From contig UCIT01000085.1 of NCBI GenBank assembly GCA_900472625.1, positions 95,374 through 159,373 of the forward strand: a DNA stretch of 64,000 nucleotides, in the 5' to 3' direction. Below the pieces are notes generated by a model. It saw nothing but the letters and a program-made list of their open reading frames with translations, did not search any database and had not been told where the DNA came from. This DNA is from Hyphomicrobiales bacterium (lineage in GTDB: Bacteria; Pseudomonadota; Alphaproteobacteria; Rhizobiales; Rhizobiaceae). The position numbers and the translations under genes were made by a program. The stretch's first letter is position 1. Every line of letters starts with the position of its first letter. Positions 16,745 to 25,630 of the stretch are shown here, piece by piece.

Positions 16745-17698
16745 ATGTCCGATAACCGTCCGGATACGGAACTCAGCAACCCGCAGAGCGTCAAGCCGCC
16801 ACTCGACCCGCATCTGAAGGCGCTCGAAAACGAATCCATCCACATTTTCCGTGAAGTCGCCGCCGAGTTCGAACGGCCTGTGATGCTCTATTCAATCGGC
16901 AAGGACTCGTCCGTCCTTCTGCATCTGGCGCGCAAGGCCTTCTACCCCGGCCGCGTCCCCTTCCCGCTGCTGCACGTCAATACCGGCTGGAAGTTTCGCG
17001 AGATGATCGCGTTTCGCGACGCCACCGCGAAGAAATACGATCTCGACCTGATCGAGCATATCAATCCGCGCGGCGCCGCCGAAAACATCACGCCGTTCAC
17101 GCATGGCTCGGCGACTTTTACCGACATCATGAAGACCGAGAGCCTGCGCATGGCGCTGGACGCCGGTCAGTATGATGCGGCCTTCGGCGGCGCGCGCCGC
17201 GACGAGGAGGCGAGCCGTGCCAAGGAGCGCATCTACTCGTTCCGCACACCCGACCATCGCTGGGATCCGCGCAACCAGCGCCCGGAGCTCTGGAACATCT
17301 ACAACGGCCAGATCCGCAAGGGCGAAAGCGTGCGCGCCTTCCCGCTGTCGAACTGGACGGAAGTCGATATCTGGCGCTACATCCAGGCCGAGGACATCCC
17401 GCTTGTGCCGCTCTACTACGCCAAGAAGCGCCCCTATGTGGAACGCGACGGAATGATGATCCTGGCCGAGGATCCACGGCTTGAACTGCTGCCGGGCGAA
17501 GTGAAGCAGGAAGGCATGATCCGCTTCCGCACGCTCGGCGACTTCCCGCTGACCGGTGCCATTCCATCGCAGGCGACCACCCTCGAAGAGGTGATCGCGG
17601 AACTTGAAATTGCCACTGTCTCCGAACGCCAGGGCCGCGCCATCGATCGCGACCAGTCCGGCTCCATGGAGAAGAAGAAGCGTGAAGGGTATTTCTGA
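16745..17698 (+). CDS. cysD: Sulfate adenylyltransferase subunit 2 CysD
   Basis: A 317-residue catalytic subunit of ATP sulfurylase, forming APS from sulfate and ATP while CysN hydrolyses GTP. The N-type ATP pyrophosphatase PP-loop SIGKDSSVLLHLARKAF is at about residue 45, and the family's FGGARRDEEASRAKERI at about 146-162. The C-terminus is the standard GSMEKKKREGYF. Its stop codon is one base from the cysN start, so the pair is translationally coupled. Confidence 0.93.
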   Translation: MSDNRPDTELSNPQSVKPPLDPHLKALENESIHIFREVAAEFERPVMLYSIGKDSSVLLHLARKAFYPGRVPFPLLHVNTGWKFREMIAFRDATAKKYDLDLIEHINPRGAAENITPFTHGSATFTDIMKTESLRMALDAGQYDAAFGGARRDEEASRAKERIYSFRTPDHRWDPRNQRPELWNIYNGQIRKGESVRAFPLSNWTEVDIWRYIQAEDIPLVPLYYAKKRPYVERDGMMILAEDPRLELLPGEVKQEGMIRFRTLGDFPLTGAIPSQATTLEEVIAELEIATVSERQGRAIDRDQSGSMEKKKREGYF

Positions 17699-17699
17699 G

Positions 17700-19184
17700 A
17701 TGACTGCAGCAGCAACAGCCAGCGCCATCGCCGCTCCCGCCCTCGAGCCTGTCCAGGCCGTGCGCGACACGCGACCCTTGCGCCTCATCACCTGCGGCAG
17801 CGTCGATGACGGAAAGTCCACACTGATCGGCCGTCTGCTCTGGGACACCAAGGCGGTGAAGGAAGACCAGGCAGCGACCTTGCGCCGGGATTCGACCGGC
17901 AAGCAGAACGACCTCGGTCTTCCCGACTTCGCGCTGCTTCTCGACGGCCTGCAGGCGGAACGCGAACAGGGTATCACCATCGACGTCGCCTATCGCTACT
18001 TCGCCACCGACAAGCGTTCCTTTATCGTTGCGGATACGCCCGGCCACGAGCAGTACACCCGCAACATGGCGACCGGCGCCTCGACCGCCGATCTCGCCAT
18101 CCTGCTCGTCGATGCCCGCGCCGGCATTCTCGAACAGACCCGCCGTCACGCGACGATCGCCTCGCTGCTCGGCATCAAGCAGTTCGTGCTTGCCATCAAC
18201 AAGATCGACCTGACGAACTACGACCGCGCCGGCTTCGAGAAGATCACCCAGGAGTTTCGCGAATTCGCGCTGTCGCTCGGCGTCAAGCAGATCACCGCGA
18301 TCCCGATGTCGGCGCTGAAGGGCGAAAACGTCGTCTATTCCGGCGAGGCTTCGATGCCGTGGTACGGCGGTCCGACGCTGGTGGAAACGCTTGAGCTGGC
18401 CACGGTGCGCTCGTCGCAGACGGTCGGCTTCCGGCTGTCGGTGCAGCGCGTGTCGCGTCCGGGCGAAAGTTTTCGGGGCTATCAGGGCACCGTCGCCGGT
18501 GGCTCGGTGAAGCCGGGCGACAGCGTCATGATCCTGCCGTCGGGCATGGTTGCCAACGTTTCCAAGATCGTCACCTTCGACCTCGTGCGCAATGCGGCGG
18601 TCGCCGGCGATGCGATCACGCTGGTGCTCGACCGGCAGGTCGACGTGGCGCGTGGCGACATGATCGTGTCGATCGATGCACAGCCGCAGGTCGGCCTGTC
18701 TTTCGACGCCCAGATCGTGGCGCTGCAGCCTGAGGGCATCGAGGCCGGCAAGCGCTACTGGCTGAAGAGCGGCAGCCGCCGCCAGCGGGTGCAGGTACAG
18801 CCCGTGGCGCAGCTGCAGCTGAAGACTGGAACCTGGACCTCGGCCGAGACGCTCTACATGAATGCCATCGGCAAGGTTCAGCTCTCCTTCGACGAGGCGG
18901 CGATCTTCGATCCCTATGAGCAGAACCGCTCCTCCGGCGCCTTCATCCTGATCGACCCGGACACCAACAACACGGTGGCCGGCGGCATGATTTCGGGCAA
19001 GCGCTCGGAACTGAGCGGCATTCACAGTGACGGCGGCCGGGTGATCCTGTCGCTGCCGGCCGACCTTGCCGACCAGATCATGGCGAGCGAACTGTTCTCC
19101 AACCGCCGCGACGAGGCGGAGGTCCGCCGGATGACGGCAGCCGAGGCATCCGACCTGTGGTCGCATGCGGCAAGCGACATCTGA
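17700..19184 (+). CDS. cysN: Sulfate adenylyltransferase subunit 1 CysN
   Basis: A 494-residue elongation-factor-like GTPase subunit of ATP sulfurylase. GTPase motifs: GSVDDGKST (33-41), DTPGHEQYTRNMATGAS (G3) and NKIDL (G4), followed by two beta-barrel domains. There is no C-terminal APS kinase, unlike NodQ/CysNC proteins. The start is ATG 17700, one base after cysD. The last 17 codons (MTAAEASDLWSHAASDI) recur in altered form at the end of the next gene. Confidence 0.93.
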   Translation: MTAAATASAIAAPALEPVQAVRDTRPLRLITCGSVDDGKSTLIGRLLWDTKAVKEDQAATLRRDSTGKQNDLGLPDFALLLDGLQAEREQGITIDVAYRYFATDKRSFIVADTPGHEQYTRNMATGASTADLAILLVDARAGILEQTRRHATIASLLGIKQFVLAINKIDLTNYDRAGFEKITQEFREFALSLGVKQITAIPMSALKGENVVYSGEASMPWYGGPTLVETLELATVRSSQTVGFRLSVQRVSRPGESFRGYQGTVAGGSVKPGDSVMILPSGMVANVSKIVTFDLVRNAAVAGDAITLVLDRQVDVARGDMIVSIDAQPQVGLSFDAQIVALQPEGIEAGKRYWLKSGSRRQRVQVQPVAQLQLKTGTWTSAETLYMNAIGKVQLSFDEAAIFDPYEQNRSSGAFILIDPDTNNTVAGGMISGKRSELSGIHSDGGRVILSLPADLADQIMASELFSNRRDEAEVRRMTAAEASDLWSHAASDI

Positions 19185-19199
19185 CATGGTGAAGCGGAA

Positions 19200-19228
19200 A
19201 CGGGGCCGGATCGGTCCCGTTTTCTTTT
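19200..19228 (+). terminator. Rho-independent terminator after cysN
   Basis: ACGGGGCCG / CGGTCCCGT, a 9-bp stem with one G-U pair and a three-base loop, followed by TTTCTTTT. It closes the cysDN transcript 15 bp after the cysN stop and just before the EamA gene, so that gene probably needs its own promoter or read-through. Confidence 0.8.
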
Positions 19229-19245
19229 GAAAGGGTGGGAACGAG

Positions 19246-20292
19246 GTGCGAAACACCGCGACACCGATCCGCGTGATGCCAGCGCACTCCATGTCCACAC
19301 GCGACTGGAGCCGTCTGCTGTTGCTTGGTGTCCTGTGGGGCGGGTCGTTCTTTCTTGGCCGTATCGCTGTCGCCGAGATCGCTCCACTCGCGCTTGTTCT
19401 CTATCGTGTCTCGATTGCCGCGCTGGCGCTGCATGTCTGGCTGCGGGTTCGTGGTATCTCATTGCAGCCCGTGCTCGCGCGCCCCGGCGCCTTTCTGGTT
19501 CTGGCACTGCTCAACAACGTCATCCCATTCTCTTTGATCTTTACCGGTCAGACGCAGATCGGTGCCGGGCTCGCCGCCATTTTCTATGCGACGACGCCGC
19601 TCTGGACGATCCTGGTCGCCAATATGCTCACGTCTGACGAGAAGCTGTCGGGGACGGTGTTGTCAGGCATCGGCCTCGGCATAGGCGGTGCGGCCGTCGT
19701 CATCGGCCCCGACCTGTCTTCCGGTCTCGACGGCCCTGTCTGGGCGAAGCTTGCTGTCATCGGCGCTTCGATCTCCTATGCTTTCGGAGTGGTCTACGCC
19801 AAACGCTTCAGTCACATTCGCGCCGACTTGGTCGCAACCGGACAGTTGACCGCGTCGAGCTTGCTGATGCTGCCGATTGTTGCCTTCATCTCCGGGCCGC
19901 AGCACCTGATGGCGACAAGCGCGTCGGCATGGCTGGCAATCGTCACTCTCGGTCTAGTTTGCACAGCCTTCGCTTTCATCCTCTATTTCGGCCTTATTGC
20001 ATCCGCCGGAGCGACGAACGCATCGCTGGTGACACTTCTGGTGCCGCTCAGCGCGGCGGCGCTGGGTGCGCTGGCCCTTGGCGAAAGATTGCATGGGTTC
20101 GAATTGGCGGGAATGGCGCTGATCATCTCCAGCCTGATCATCATCGACGGGAGGCTGCTGCAACGCGCGCATCGGTTGCTTCGATCGGGCTCGAGGGAGA
20201 TCACCGACGAACACGCGCGCGCGACGCGGCTGGAACACATGACCGCAGCGCAGGCCGCAGACCGGTGGCAGAATGCAGCGAGCGACATCTGA
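19246..20292 (+). CDS. EamA (DMT) transporter with a CysN-like C-terminal tail
   Basis: A 348-residue inner-membrane protein with about ten hydrophobic segments in two EamA repeats; the first opens LLLLGVLWGGSFFLGRIAV. Exported substrate unknown. The start is uncertain: GTG 19246 follows AAGGGTGGGAACGAG, while ATG 19291 (MSTRDWSRLL) would give the more usual N-terminus but lacks a ribosome site. After the last helix (about residue 305) is an extra tail of about 35 residues ending MTAAQAADRWQNAASDI. It matches the CysN end in 12 of 17 residues, and the DNA in 42 of 54 bases. Confidence 0.75.
   Translation: MRNTATPIRVMPAHSMSTRDWSRLLLLGVLWGGSFFLGRIAVAEIAPLALVLYRVSIAALALHVWLRVRGISLQPVLARPGAFLVLALLNNVIPFSLIFTGQTQIGAGLAAIFYATTPLWTILVANMLTSDEKLSGTVLSGIGLGIGGAAVVIGPDLSSGLDGPVWAKLAVIGASISYAFGVVYAKRFSHIRADLVATGQLTASSLLMLPIVAFISGPQHLMATSASAWLAIVTLGLVCTAFAFILYFGLIASAGATNASLVTLLVPLSAAALGALALGERLHGFELAGMALIISSLIIIDGRLLQRAHRLLRSGSREITDEHARATRLEHMTAAQAADRWQNAASDI
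20239..20292 (+). repeat. Diverged direct repeat of the cysN 3' end
   Basis: Bases 20239-20292 align without gaps to cysN 19131-19184 (42 of 54 identical), including the shared AGCGACATCTGA at the stop codon. Further on, GGGAAACGGGG (about 20311-20321) echoes GCGGAAACGGGG at the start of the cysN terminator. The pair bounds a roughly 1.1-kb segment holding the EamA gene. Confidence 0.7.
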
Positions 20293-20322
20293 AAGATCGG
20301 CATCATCACCGGGAAACGGGGA

Positions 20323-20847
20323 TCAGGGCCTCTGGCCGACGCTGAGGTCCAGTTCCATGACGACGTCTTTCTGGACGTCGTCGCCTACCGTGAATGTCGT
20401 GCTGCCGGTCACCACAAAACCGACCTTGGTGTAGAACGCGATCGCCCGGGCATTCTTCTCGTAAACGGTCAATTGCAGGTGCTGCACACCTCGAGCCGCG
20501 CACTCGGCGACGACGGTGTCGAGCAGATTCTTCGCAAGTCCCCTGCCTCTCCAATCCGCATCGATGTAGATCCGGCTGAGCACGGCAGTCCCGGGTTGCG
20601 ACGCAGGCACAACGAGTTGGGCATATCCGGCGAGAGTGCCGCCGGTCGTCGCGACGAAGACGGCGCCCGAGGGATCGGCGATTTCGGCGGCCTGCATATC
20701 GGGCGTGAACGCCTTGGCGATATAGAGGTCTAAATCGGCGGCAGCGGTATCATCGCTGTAGGTGGCGCGGAACAGCCGCGTCGCAAAGGCGGCGAGCGCG
20801 GCGGCGTCCGAGGCGACGGCGCGCCTGATGTCGAAAGGGTCTGTCAT
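20323..20847 (-). CDS. GNAT-family N-acetyltransferase
   Basis: A 174-residue acetyltransferase of the GNAT fold. The acetyl-CoA motif A reads LSRIYIDADWRGRGLAKNLL (about residues 91-110), then LTVYEKNARAIAFYTKVGF, the usual motif B. Substrate unknown; the family includes protein, polyamine and antibiotic acetyltransferases. It is on the strand opposite to the EamA gene and downstream of the ureidoglycine aminohydrolase gene with a 40-bp gap, so co-transcription with that gene is possible. Confidence 0.8.
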   Translation of the reverse strand: MTDPFDIRRAVASDAAALAAFATRLFRATYSDDTAAADLDLYIAKAFTPDMQAAEIADPSGAVFVATTGGTLAGYAQLVVPASQPGTAVLSRIYIDADWRGRGLAKNLLDTVVAECAARGVQHLQLTVYEKNARAIAFYTKVGFVVTGSTTFTVGDDVQKDVVMELDLSVGQRP

Positions 20848-20887
20848 CTCTTGCTTCTCGCCTGTCGCGCACGCCCTGCAATGCTGT

Positions 20888-21706
<819 letters not shown>

Positions 21707-22091
21707 CGGTCCACTTTTCATGACACGCCAATGGCAGCAGGTTTAAGCGCGCGGCCTGCGAGAGGCAATACGGAGATTGGCGGAAGCGCTACTGGCAGCA
21801 TACGGCCATCGACAAACGCTCAACAGTAGCCGCCTCCCGGTTAGGAGAGGCGGCCGATCGGACCGCACAGTTTGCTGAGAGTGGTGTCTCGGCACGAGGG
21901 GCGACTCCCGCGCGACCCAGCAACCAGATAGCAGATCGCTGCTAAAATTAAAAGAACTAATAAGTACCTCAATTGTCTATGGAGGCGGGATTTCGCGGAA
22001 ATGGCGCGCGCGAAATGGCAGCAACGGGTGATGGTCACCACAGACCAGCTGCAGCACGCGATTGTGTATCGAGAATGGGAAAATATCGAGC
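21707..22091. other. Intergenic region between allE and tRNA-Pro, no firm feature
   Basis: A 385-bp gap. It contains an imperfect hairpin GCCGCCT/AGGCGGC at 21829-21854 and, on the minus strand, a 43-codon frame beginning with TTG at about 21972 (LRYLLVLLILAAICYLVAG...), without a ribosome site. The region could hold a small RNA or peptide gene, but nothing here is strong enough to call. Confidence 0.3.
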
Positions 22092-22168
22092 TGGTCGGAG
22101 TGAGAGGATTCGAACCTCCGACCCCGTCGTCCCGAACGACGTGCGCTACCAGACTGCGCTACACTCCG
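22092..22168 (-). tRNA. tRNA-Pro (anticodon CGG)
   Basis: The reverse complement gives a full cloverleaf. The acceptor stem is CGGAGTG/CACTCCG, the anticodon stem CGTCG/CGACG encloses the loop TTCGGGA (anticodon CGG), the T arm contains GGTTCGAATCC, and the 3' CCA is encoded. Length is 77 nt with CCA. It reads CCG proline codons, common in this GC-rich genome. Confidence 0.95.
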
Positions 22169-22437
22169 TGACCAGCGGCGCCTCTATAGACCGGCCAAAC
22201 GGGCTGCGCAAGCGGCAAAATCCAAAAGAGAATGCATTTTTATGACACGGATCGGAGGCGAGCGCGGGTTGGCGCGAGCGGGTAAAAAGCAACACCCGCG
22301 GCAAATTTTGCAATTGCGAGAGAGAGCCGATTTTCTTTTGCCGGGTTCCGCGCTAAAGCGCTCTTCAGGACAGGCTGAAACGCTGCAGGGGCAGTGATTC
22401 CCGCCGCCGAATGCGCGACAGATTCAGGGACGACACA

Positions 22438-22857
22438 ATGACAATCCGCACTTACGCAGCCGCCGGGCTGGCTATTCTGCTGGCCGGTTGCACGACCATT
22501 CCGATGGCCGCCGATCCGATCTCCAGCCACTGGGTCGGCCAGTCGGCCGGCAAGTTCTTCGCCGCCTTCGGCCCGCCGCTCACCGATGCCGACAATGGCA
22601 GCGGCAACATCTACACCTGGCAGGGCGGCTACAAGACCATAACGATCCCGGCGAAGTATGCTGATGGCGCCGACGGCAAGCGCGGCAAGCAGATTTCCGC
22701 AGCTCGCAAGCAGTACCTGCGCTGCAAGGCCGAGATCACCACCAATTCGGACTACACGATCCGCACCATCAAGGTGTCCGGTGACGTCCCCGGCGTCAAC
22801 GGCGGTCCGTCCTACTGCGCCGAATTCCTGGTGCCTGCACAGCCGGCCGCGAAGTAA
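22438..22857 (+). CDS. Small lipoprotein of unknown function
   Basis: A 139-residue protein with a lipoprotein signal peptide: MTIRTYAAAGLAILLAGC, lipobox LAGC, lipidated Cys at residue 18. The mature part has two further cysteines (one near residue 94 in YLRCKAEITT and one near 129 in PSYCAEFLV) that could form a disulfide, plus FFAAFGPPLTDADNG and the aromatic YTWQGGYKTI. No known domain recognised. The ATG at 22438 has AGGGA upstream. It is followed by a strong terminator and appears to be a single-gene unit between the two tRNAs. Confidence 0.75.
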   Translation: MTIRTYAAAGLAILLAGCTTIPMAADPISSHWVGQSAGKFFAAFGPPLTDADNGSGNIYTWQGGYKTITIPAKYADGADGKRGKQISAARKQYLRCKAEITTNSDYTIRTIKVSGDVPGVNGGPSYCAEFLVPAQPAAK

Positions 22858-22883
22858 GCACGATTGAGAGATCGAGATGTGAG

Positions 22884-22911
22884 AGGCGGGACGCGAGTTC
22901 CGCCTTTTTTG
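22884..22911 (+). terminator. Rho-independent terminator with GNRA loop
   Basis: Stem AGGCGGGAC / GTTCCGCCT (9 bp, one G-U pair) with the tetraloop GCGA, followed by TTTTTT. It ends the lipoprotein transcript 26 bp after its stop codon. Confidence 0.9.
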
Positions 22912-22992
22912 TTTGGGTCTTGGCGACATGGGTGCTGGCCGCAGCGCTCTGTCAAAGGCCGATGATGCGCGAGAATGATCGATTTGTCTCGA

Positions 22993-23067
22993 TGGCTGGG
23001 GCGCCAGGATTCGAACCTGGGAATGCCGGTACCAAAAACCGGTGCCTTACCGCTTGGCGACGCCCCA
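22993..23067 (-). tRNA. tRNA-Gln (anticodon TTG)
   Basis: The reverse complement folds as a tRNA. The acceptor stem is TGGGGCG/CGCCCCA, the anticodon stem CCGGT/ACCGG encloses the loop TTTTGGT (anticodon TTG), the T arm contains GGTTCGAATCC, and the 3' CCA is encoded. Length is 75 nt with CCA. Confidence 0.95.
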
Positions 23068-23236
23068 CCAGAGCTTGGCGGCGCAGTGCGCCTGCCAATT
23101 CGTCGCCTGATTAGCAAAGGTCGGTGGCGGTCACAATCATTAAGTTTCGGGTCGGGCAGATTTCTGTGCGCATCGTTCTTGCGCGGCAGAGGCGGCGTGC
23201 TACGTCTTTTGATGACAAAGCCCCGACGGAGTGAAG

Positions 23237-23533
23237 ATGAGCCAGTATCGTGCCCGCCCGCCTGCCCTCGCAACCCTTCTGCTCGACGACGCCGTGACGC
23301 GCATCACCCGCTGGGATTTCGAGCCGGGCGCCGATACCGGCGTGCACACGCACGGGATGGGCTATGTGGTCGTGCCGATGACCGATTGCCAGTTCCTTAT
23401 CGAGGAGAAGGACGGCAGCCGGCGCGTCGATATCGCCAAGGGCGCGGCCTACCGGCGCGATGCCGGCACCGAGCACAATGTCGTCAATGCCGGCGATCAG
23501 CCTATGTCGTTCATCGAGATCGAGTATAAGTAA
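23237..23533 (+). CDS. Cupin-domain protein
   Basis: A 98-residue single-cupin protein. The metal-binding pattern is visible: DTGVHTHGMGYVVVPM (two His in the first cupin motif) and a second motif ending AGTEHNVVNAG. It may be a small dioxygenase, isomerase or sensor domain; function unassigned. The ATG at 23237 is selected because GGAG is 5 bases upstream; GTG 23231 is in frame. The metallo-beta-lactamase gene follows 76 bp later on the same strand. Confidence 0.75.
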   Translation: MSQYRARPPALATLLLDDAVTRITRWDFEPGADTGVHTHGMGYVVVPMTDCQFLIEEKDGSRRVDIAKGAAYRRDAGTEHNVVNAGDQPMSFIEIEYK

Positions 23534-23609
23534 GGTCGCGCGCGACTGCGGTCTGCCGCGAGTAGCGGACAGCGTTTCGAACGATACAAACGGCGACATC
23601 CAAGGCGAT

Positions 23610-24527
23610 ATGACGAACCCCGAATTCAACCTGGATTTCGCACCCCACTACGGGCAGCCGGTGCCGGTTGCGAACGGTGTGCAGCGCATCACCGTCAACA
23701 ATCCCAGCCCTTTCACCTTTCACGGCACCAACAGCTATATCGTCGGCAACCGCTCTGTTGCGGTGATCGATCCGGGGCCGGAGGACGAGGCGCATCTTGC
23801 GGCCCTGCTGGCGGCGCTTGCCGGCCGCGAGGTCACGCATATCCTCGTCAGCCACACGCATCGCGACCACTCTCCGCTGGCGCGGCGGCTGCAGGAGGCG
23901 ACGGGCGCCAGGATCGTCGCCGAAGGACCGCACCGGGCGGCGCGGCCGCTGCATGACGGCGAGACCAATCCCTTTTCGGAAAGCGCCGACATGGCGTTCC
24001 GGCCGGATATCGCGCTGGGCGACGGCGAGACGATCGCGGGCGATGGCTGGCGTCTGACAGGCGTGCACACGCCGGGACATGCCGCCAACCACATGGCATT
24101 TGCGCTCGAGGATAGCGGCATCCTGTTTTCGGCCGATCACGTGATGGCGTGGGCGACGTCGATCGTGGCGCCGCCGGATGGTTCGATGGCCGACTACATG
24201 GTCTCGCTCGACAAATTGATCGCGCGACGCGACCGGCTGTTGTTTCCCGGCCATGGCGGCCCGGTGCGCAAACCTCTATCCTTCATGCGGGCGCTGAAGA
24301 CGCACCGGCGGATGCGCGAGCGCGCCGTGCTCGGGCGGATCAAGGCGGGCGATCGGTCGATCCCCGAGATGGTGAAGGTGATCTACCGCGAGACCGATCC
24401 GCGACTGCATGGGGCGGCCGCACTTTCGGTGTTTGCCCATATCGAGGATCTGATCGAGCGCGGCGAGATCGAGACCGACGGGCCGCCGGCGCTGCTGGGC
24501 TCCTATCGGCCGGCCGGGCGGGGGTGA
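23610..24527 (+). CDS. MBL-fold metallo-hydrolase (LACTB2-like)
   Basis: A 305-residue metallo-beta-lactamase-fold hydrolase. The zinc motif SHTHRDHSPLARRL (H82, H84, D86, H87) is complete, with further ligands in THTPGHAANH-type sequence (VHTPGHAANHM), SADHVM and the GHGGPV loop. The all-alpha C-terminal region (EMVKVIYRETDPRLHGAA) marks the LACTB2/RNase-like subgroup. The ATG at 23610 follows AAGGCG. It begins a tight three-gene run with the DCC-family and DUF4166 genes (3-bp gap, then overlap). Confidence 0.82.
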   Translation: MTNPEFNLDFAPHYGQPVPVANGVQRITVNNPSPFTFHGTNSYIVGNRSVAVIDPGPEDEAHLAALLAALAGREVTHILVSHTHRDHSPLARRLQEATGARIVAEGPHRAARPLHDGETNPFSESADMAFRPDIALGDGETIAGDGWRLTGVHTPGHAANHMAFALEDSGILFSADHVMAWATSIVAPPDGSMADYMVSLDKLIARRDRLLFPGHGGPVRKPLSFMRALKTHRRMRERAVLGRIKAGDRSIPEMVKVIYRETDPRLHGAAALSVFAHIEDLIERGEIETDGPPALLGSYRPAGRG

Positions 24528-24530
24528 CGG

Positions 24531-24980
24531 ATGCAAGCACAGTATAGCTATCGCCAGGATGCTGATGTTCCCGATTTCGCCGACGACCGGCCGCTGATCG
24601 TGTTCGACGGCGAATGCGTGTTCTGCTCCGCCTGGGTACAGTTCGCGCTGAAGCACGACAAGGCGGAACGCTACCGCTTCCTCGCCGCGCAGACGCCGCT
24701 CGGCGAGGCGCTCTATCGGCATTACGGGCTCGATGATCGCGATTACGAGACCAACATCCTGATCGAGGACGGCCGCGCCTTCTTCAAGTCCGATGGTTCG
24801 ATCCGCATGGTGGCGGGGCTTGGCGCGCCGTGGTCGGCGGTGAAGATGTTGCGGCTGCTGCCACGCGGGCTTGCCGACCGTCTCTATGAATTCGTGGCGC
24901 GCAACCGGCTGCGGATCGCCGGGCGCCGTGCCACCTGCTTCGTGCCGACAGCTGCACAGCGCGGCCGTTTCCTCGGATGA
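24531..24980 (+). CDS. DCC-family thiol-disulfide oxidoreductase-like protein (DUF393)
   Basis: A 149-residue protein of the DUF393/DCC family, with the signature DGECVFCSAW (C29 and C32, CxxC) in a thioredoxin-like fold. Function is not settled; a redox role is inferred from the cysteine pair. It sits 3 bp after the MBL gene, and its TGA overlaps the next gene's start (ATGA at 24977-24980), indicating coupled translation. Confidence 0.82.
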   Translation: MQAQYSYRQDADVPDFADDRPLIVFDGECVFCSAWVQFALKHDKAERYRFLAAQTPLGEALYRHYGLDDRDYETNILIEDGRAFFKSDGSIRMVAGLGAPWSAVKMLRLLPRGLADRLYEFVARNRLRIAGRRATCFVPTAAQRGRFLG

Positions 24981-25630
24981 GCGGCAGGCAGGATGGCGCG
25001 TGGGCCCGTGGGGAGCAGAGCTCTTCGTGTTCACTCTATCGCAGACTGCTCGGACCGGCGTGGGCCCAGCTGCCGGCTGCCGTGGCTGAGATGCATGACG
25101 TTGCTGACACCGGCGAACGGGTGGCGCGCGGGTGGGTCGATGTCGAGCGTGGCCGCGGTGCGCTGGCGCGCCTTGCCGCGACGCTTGCGGGCTTTCCCGA
25201 CGCCGCCGATGCGGGCGAGATCGAGATGCGGTTTGAGGCGCGCGACGGTATCGAGATCTGGACACGACGCTTCGGGGACAAGGTGTTCCGCAGCCGGCAA
25301 TCGGCCGGGCGTGGGCGCAATGCCGATCTGCTGGCGGAGGATCTCGGGCCGTTTCGCATCCTGATGTCGCTTGCCCTCGAAGACGGGAGGCTCAAGCTTG
25401 CGGTGCGTGGCTGGCAGTTCCTTGGTCTGCCTTTACCGCTTGCGCTGGCGCCGGACGGCGAGGTCTACGAGGAGGAGCGCGACGGGAGGTTTCATTTCCA
25501 CGTCGAGGTGATGGCGCCGCTGATCGGGCCGATCGTTCGCTACACCGGCTGGCTGGTGCCGGTCGAGACACCCGACAGGGTTCAGCTGCCGGCGATGCCG
25601 AGCAGTTCGGAATCGAGCGCCTTGAGGTAG
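24977..25630 (+). CDS. DUF4166 domain-containing protein
   Basis: A 217-residue protein. SLYRRLLGPAWAQLPAAVAE at about residues 19-38 and the C-terminal FHFHVEVMAPLIGPIVRYTG fit the DUF4166 family, often encoded next to or fused with DUF393-type or saccharopine-dehydrogenase-like proteins. No catalytic residues can be named. Its last 16 codons lie inside the convergent DUF1499 gene, so the C-terminal end (MPSSSESSALR) is antisense to that coding sequence. Confidence 0.7.
   Translation: MSGRQDGAWARGEQSSSCSLYRRLLGPAWAQLPAAVAEMHDVADTGERVARGWVDVERGRGALARLAATLAGFPDAADAGEIEMRFEARDGIEIWTRRFGDKVFRSRQSAGRGRNADLLAEDLGPFRILMSLALEDGRLKLAVRGWQFLGLPLPLALAPDGEVYEEERDGRFHFHVEVMAPLIGPIVRYTGWLVPVETPDRVQLPAMPSSSESSALR

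Noticed and set aside
17604..17699. Longer cysN start inside cysD
   Set aside because: The ATG at 17700 is one base after the cysD stop and gives the family N-terminus.
17127..19298. A 723-codon open frame on the minus strand opposite cysD and cysN
   Set aside because: It covers the highly conserved cysDN genes in antisense; its translation is Arg- and His-rich with no known domain.
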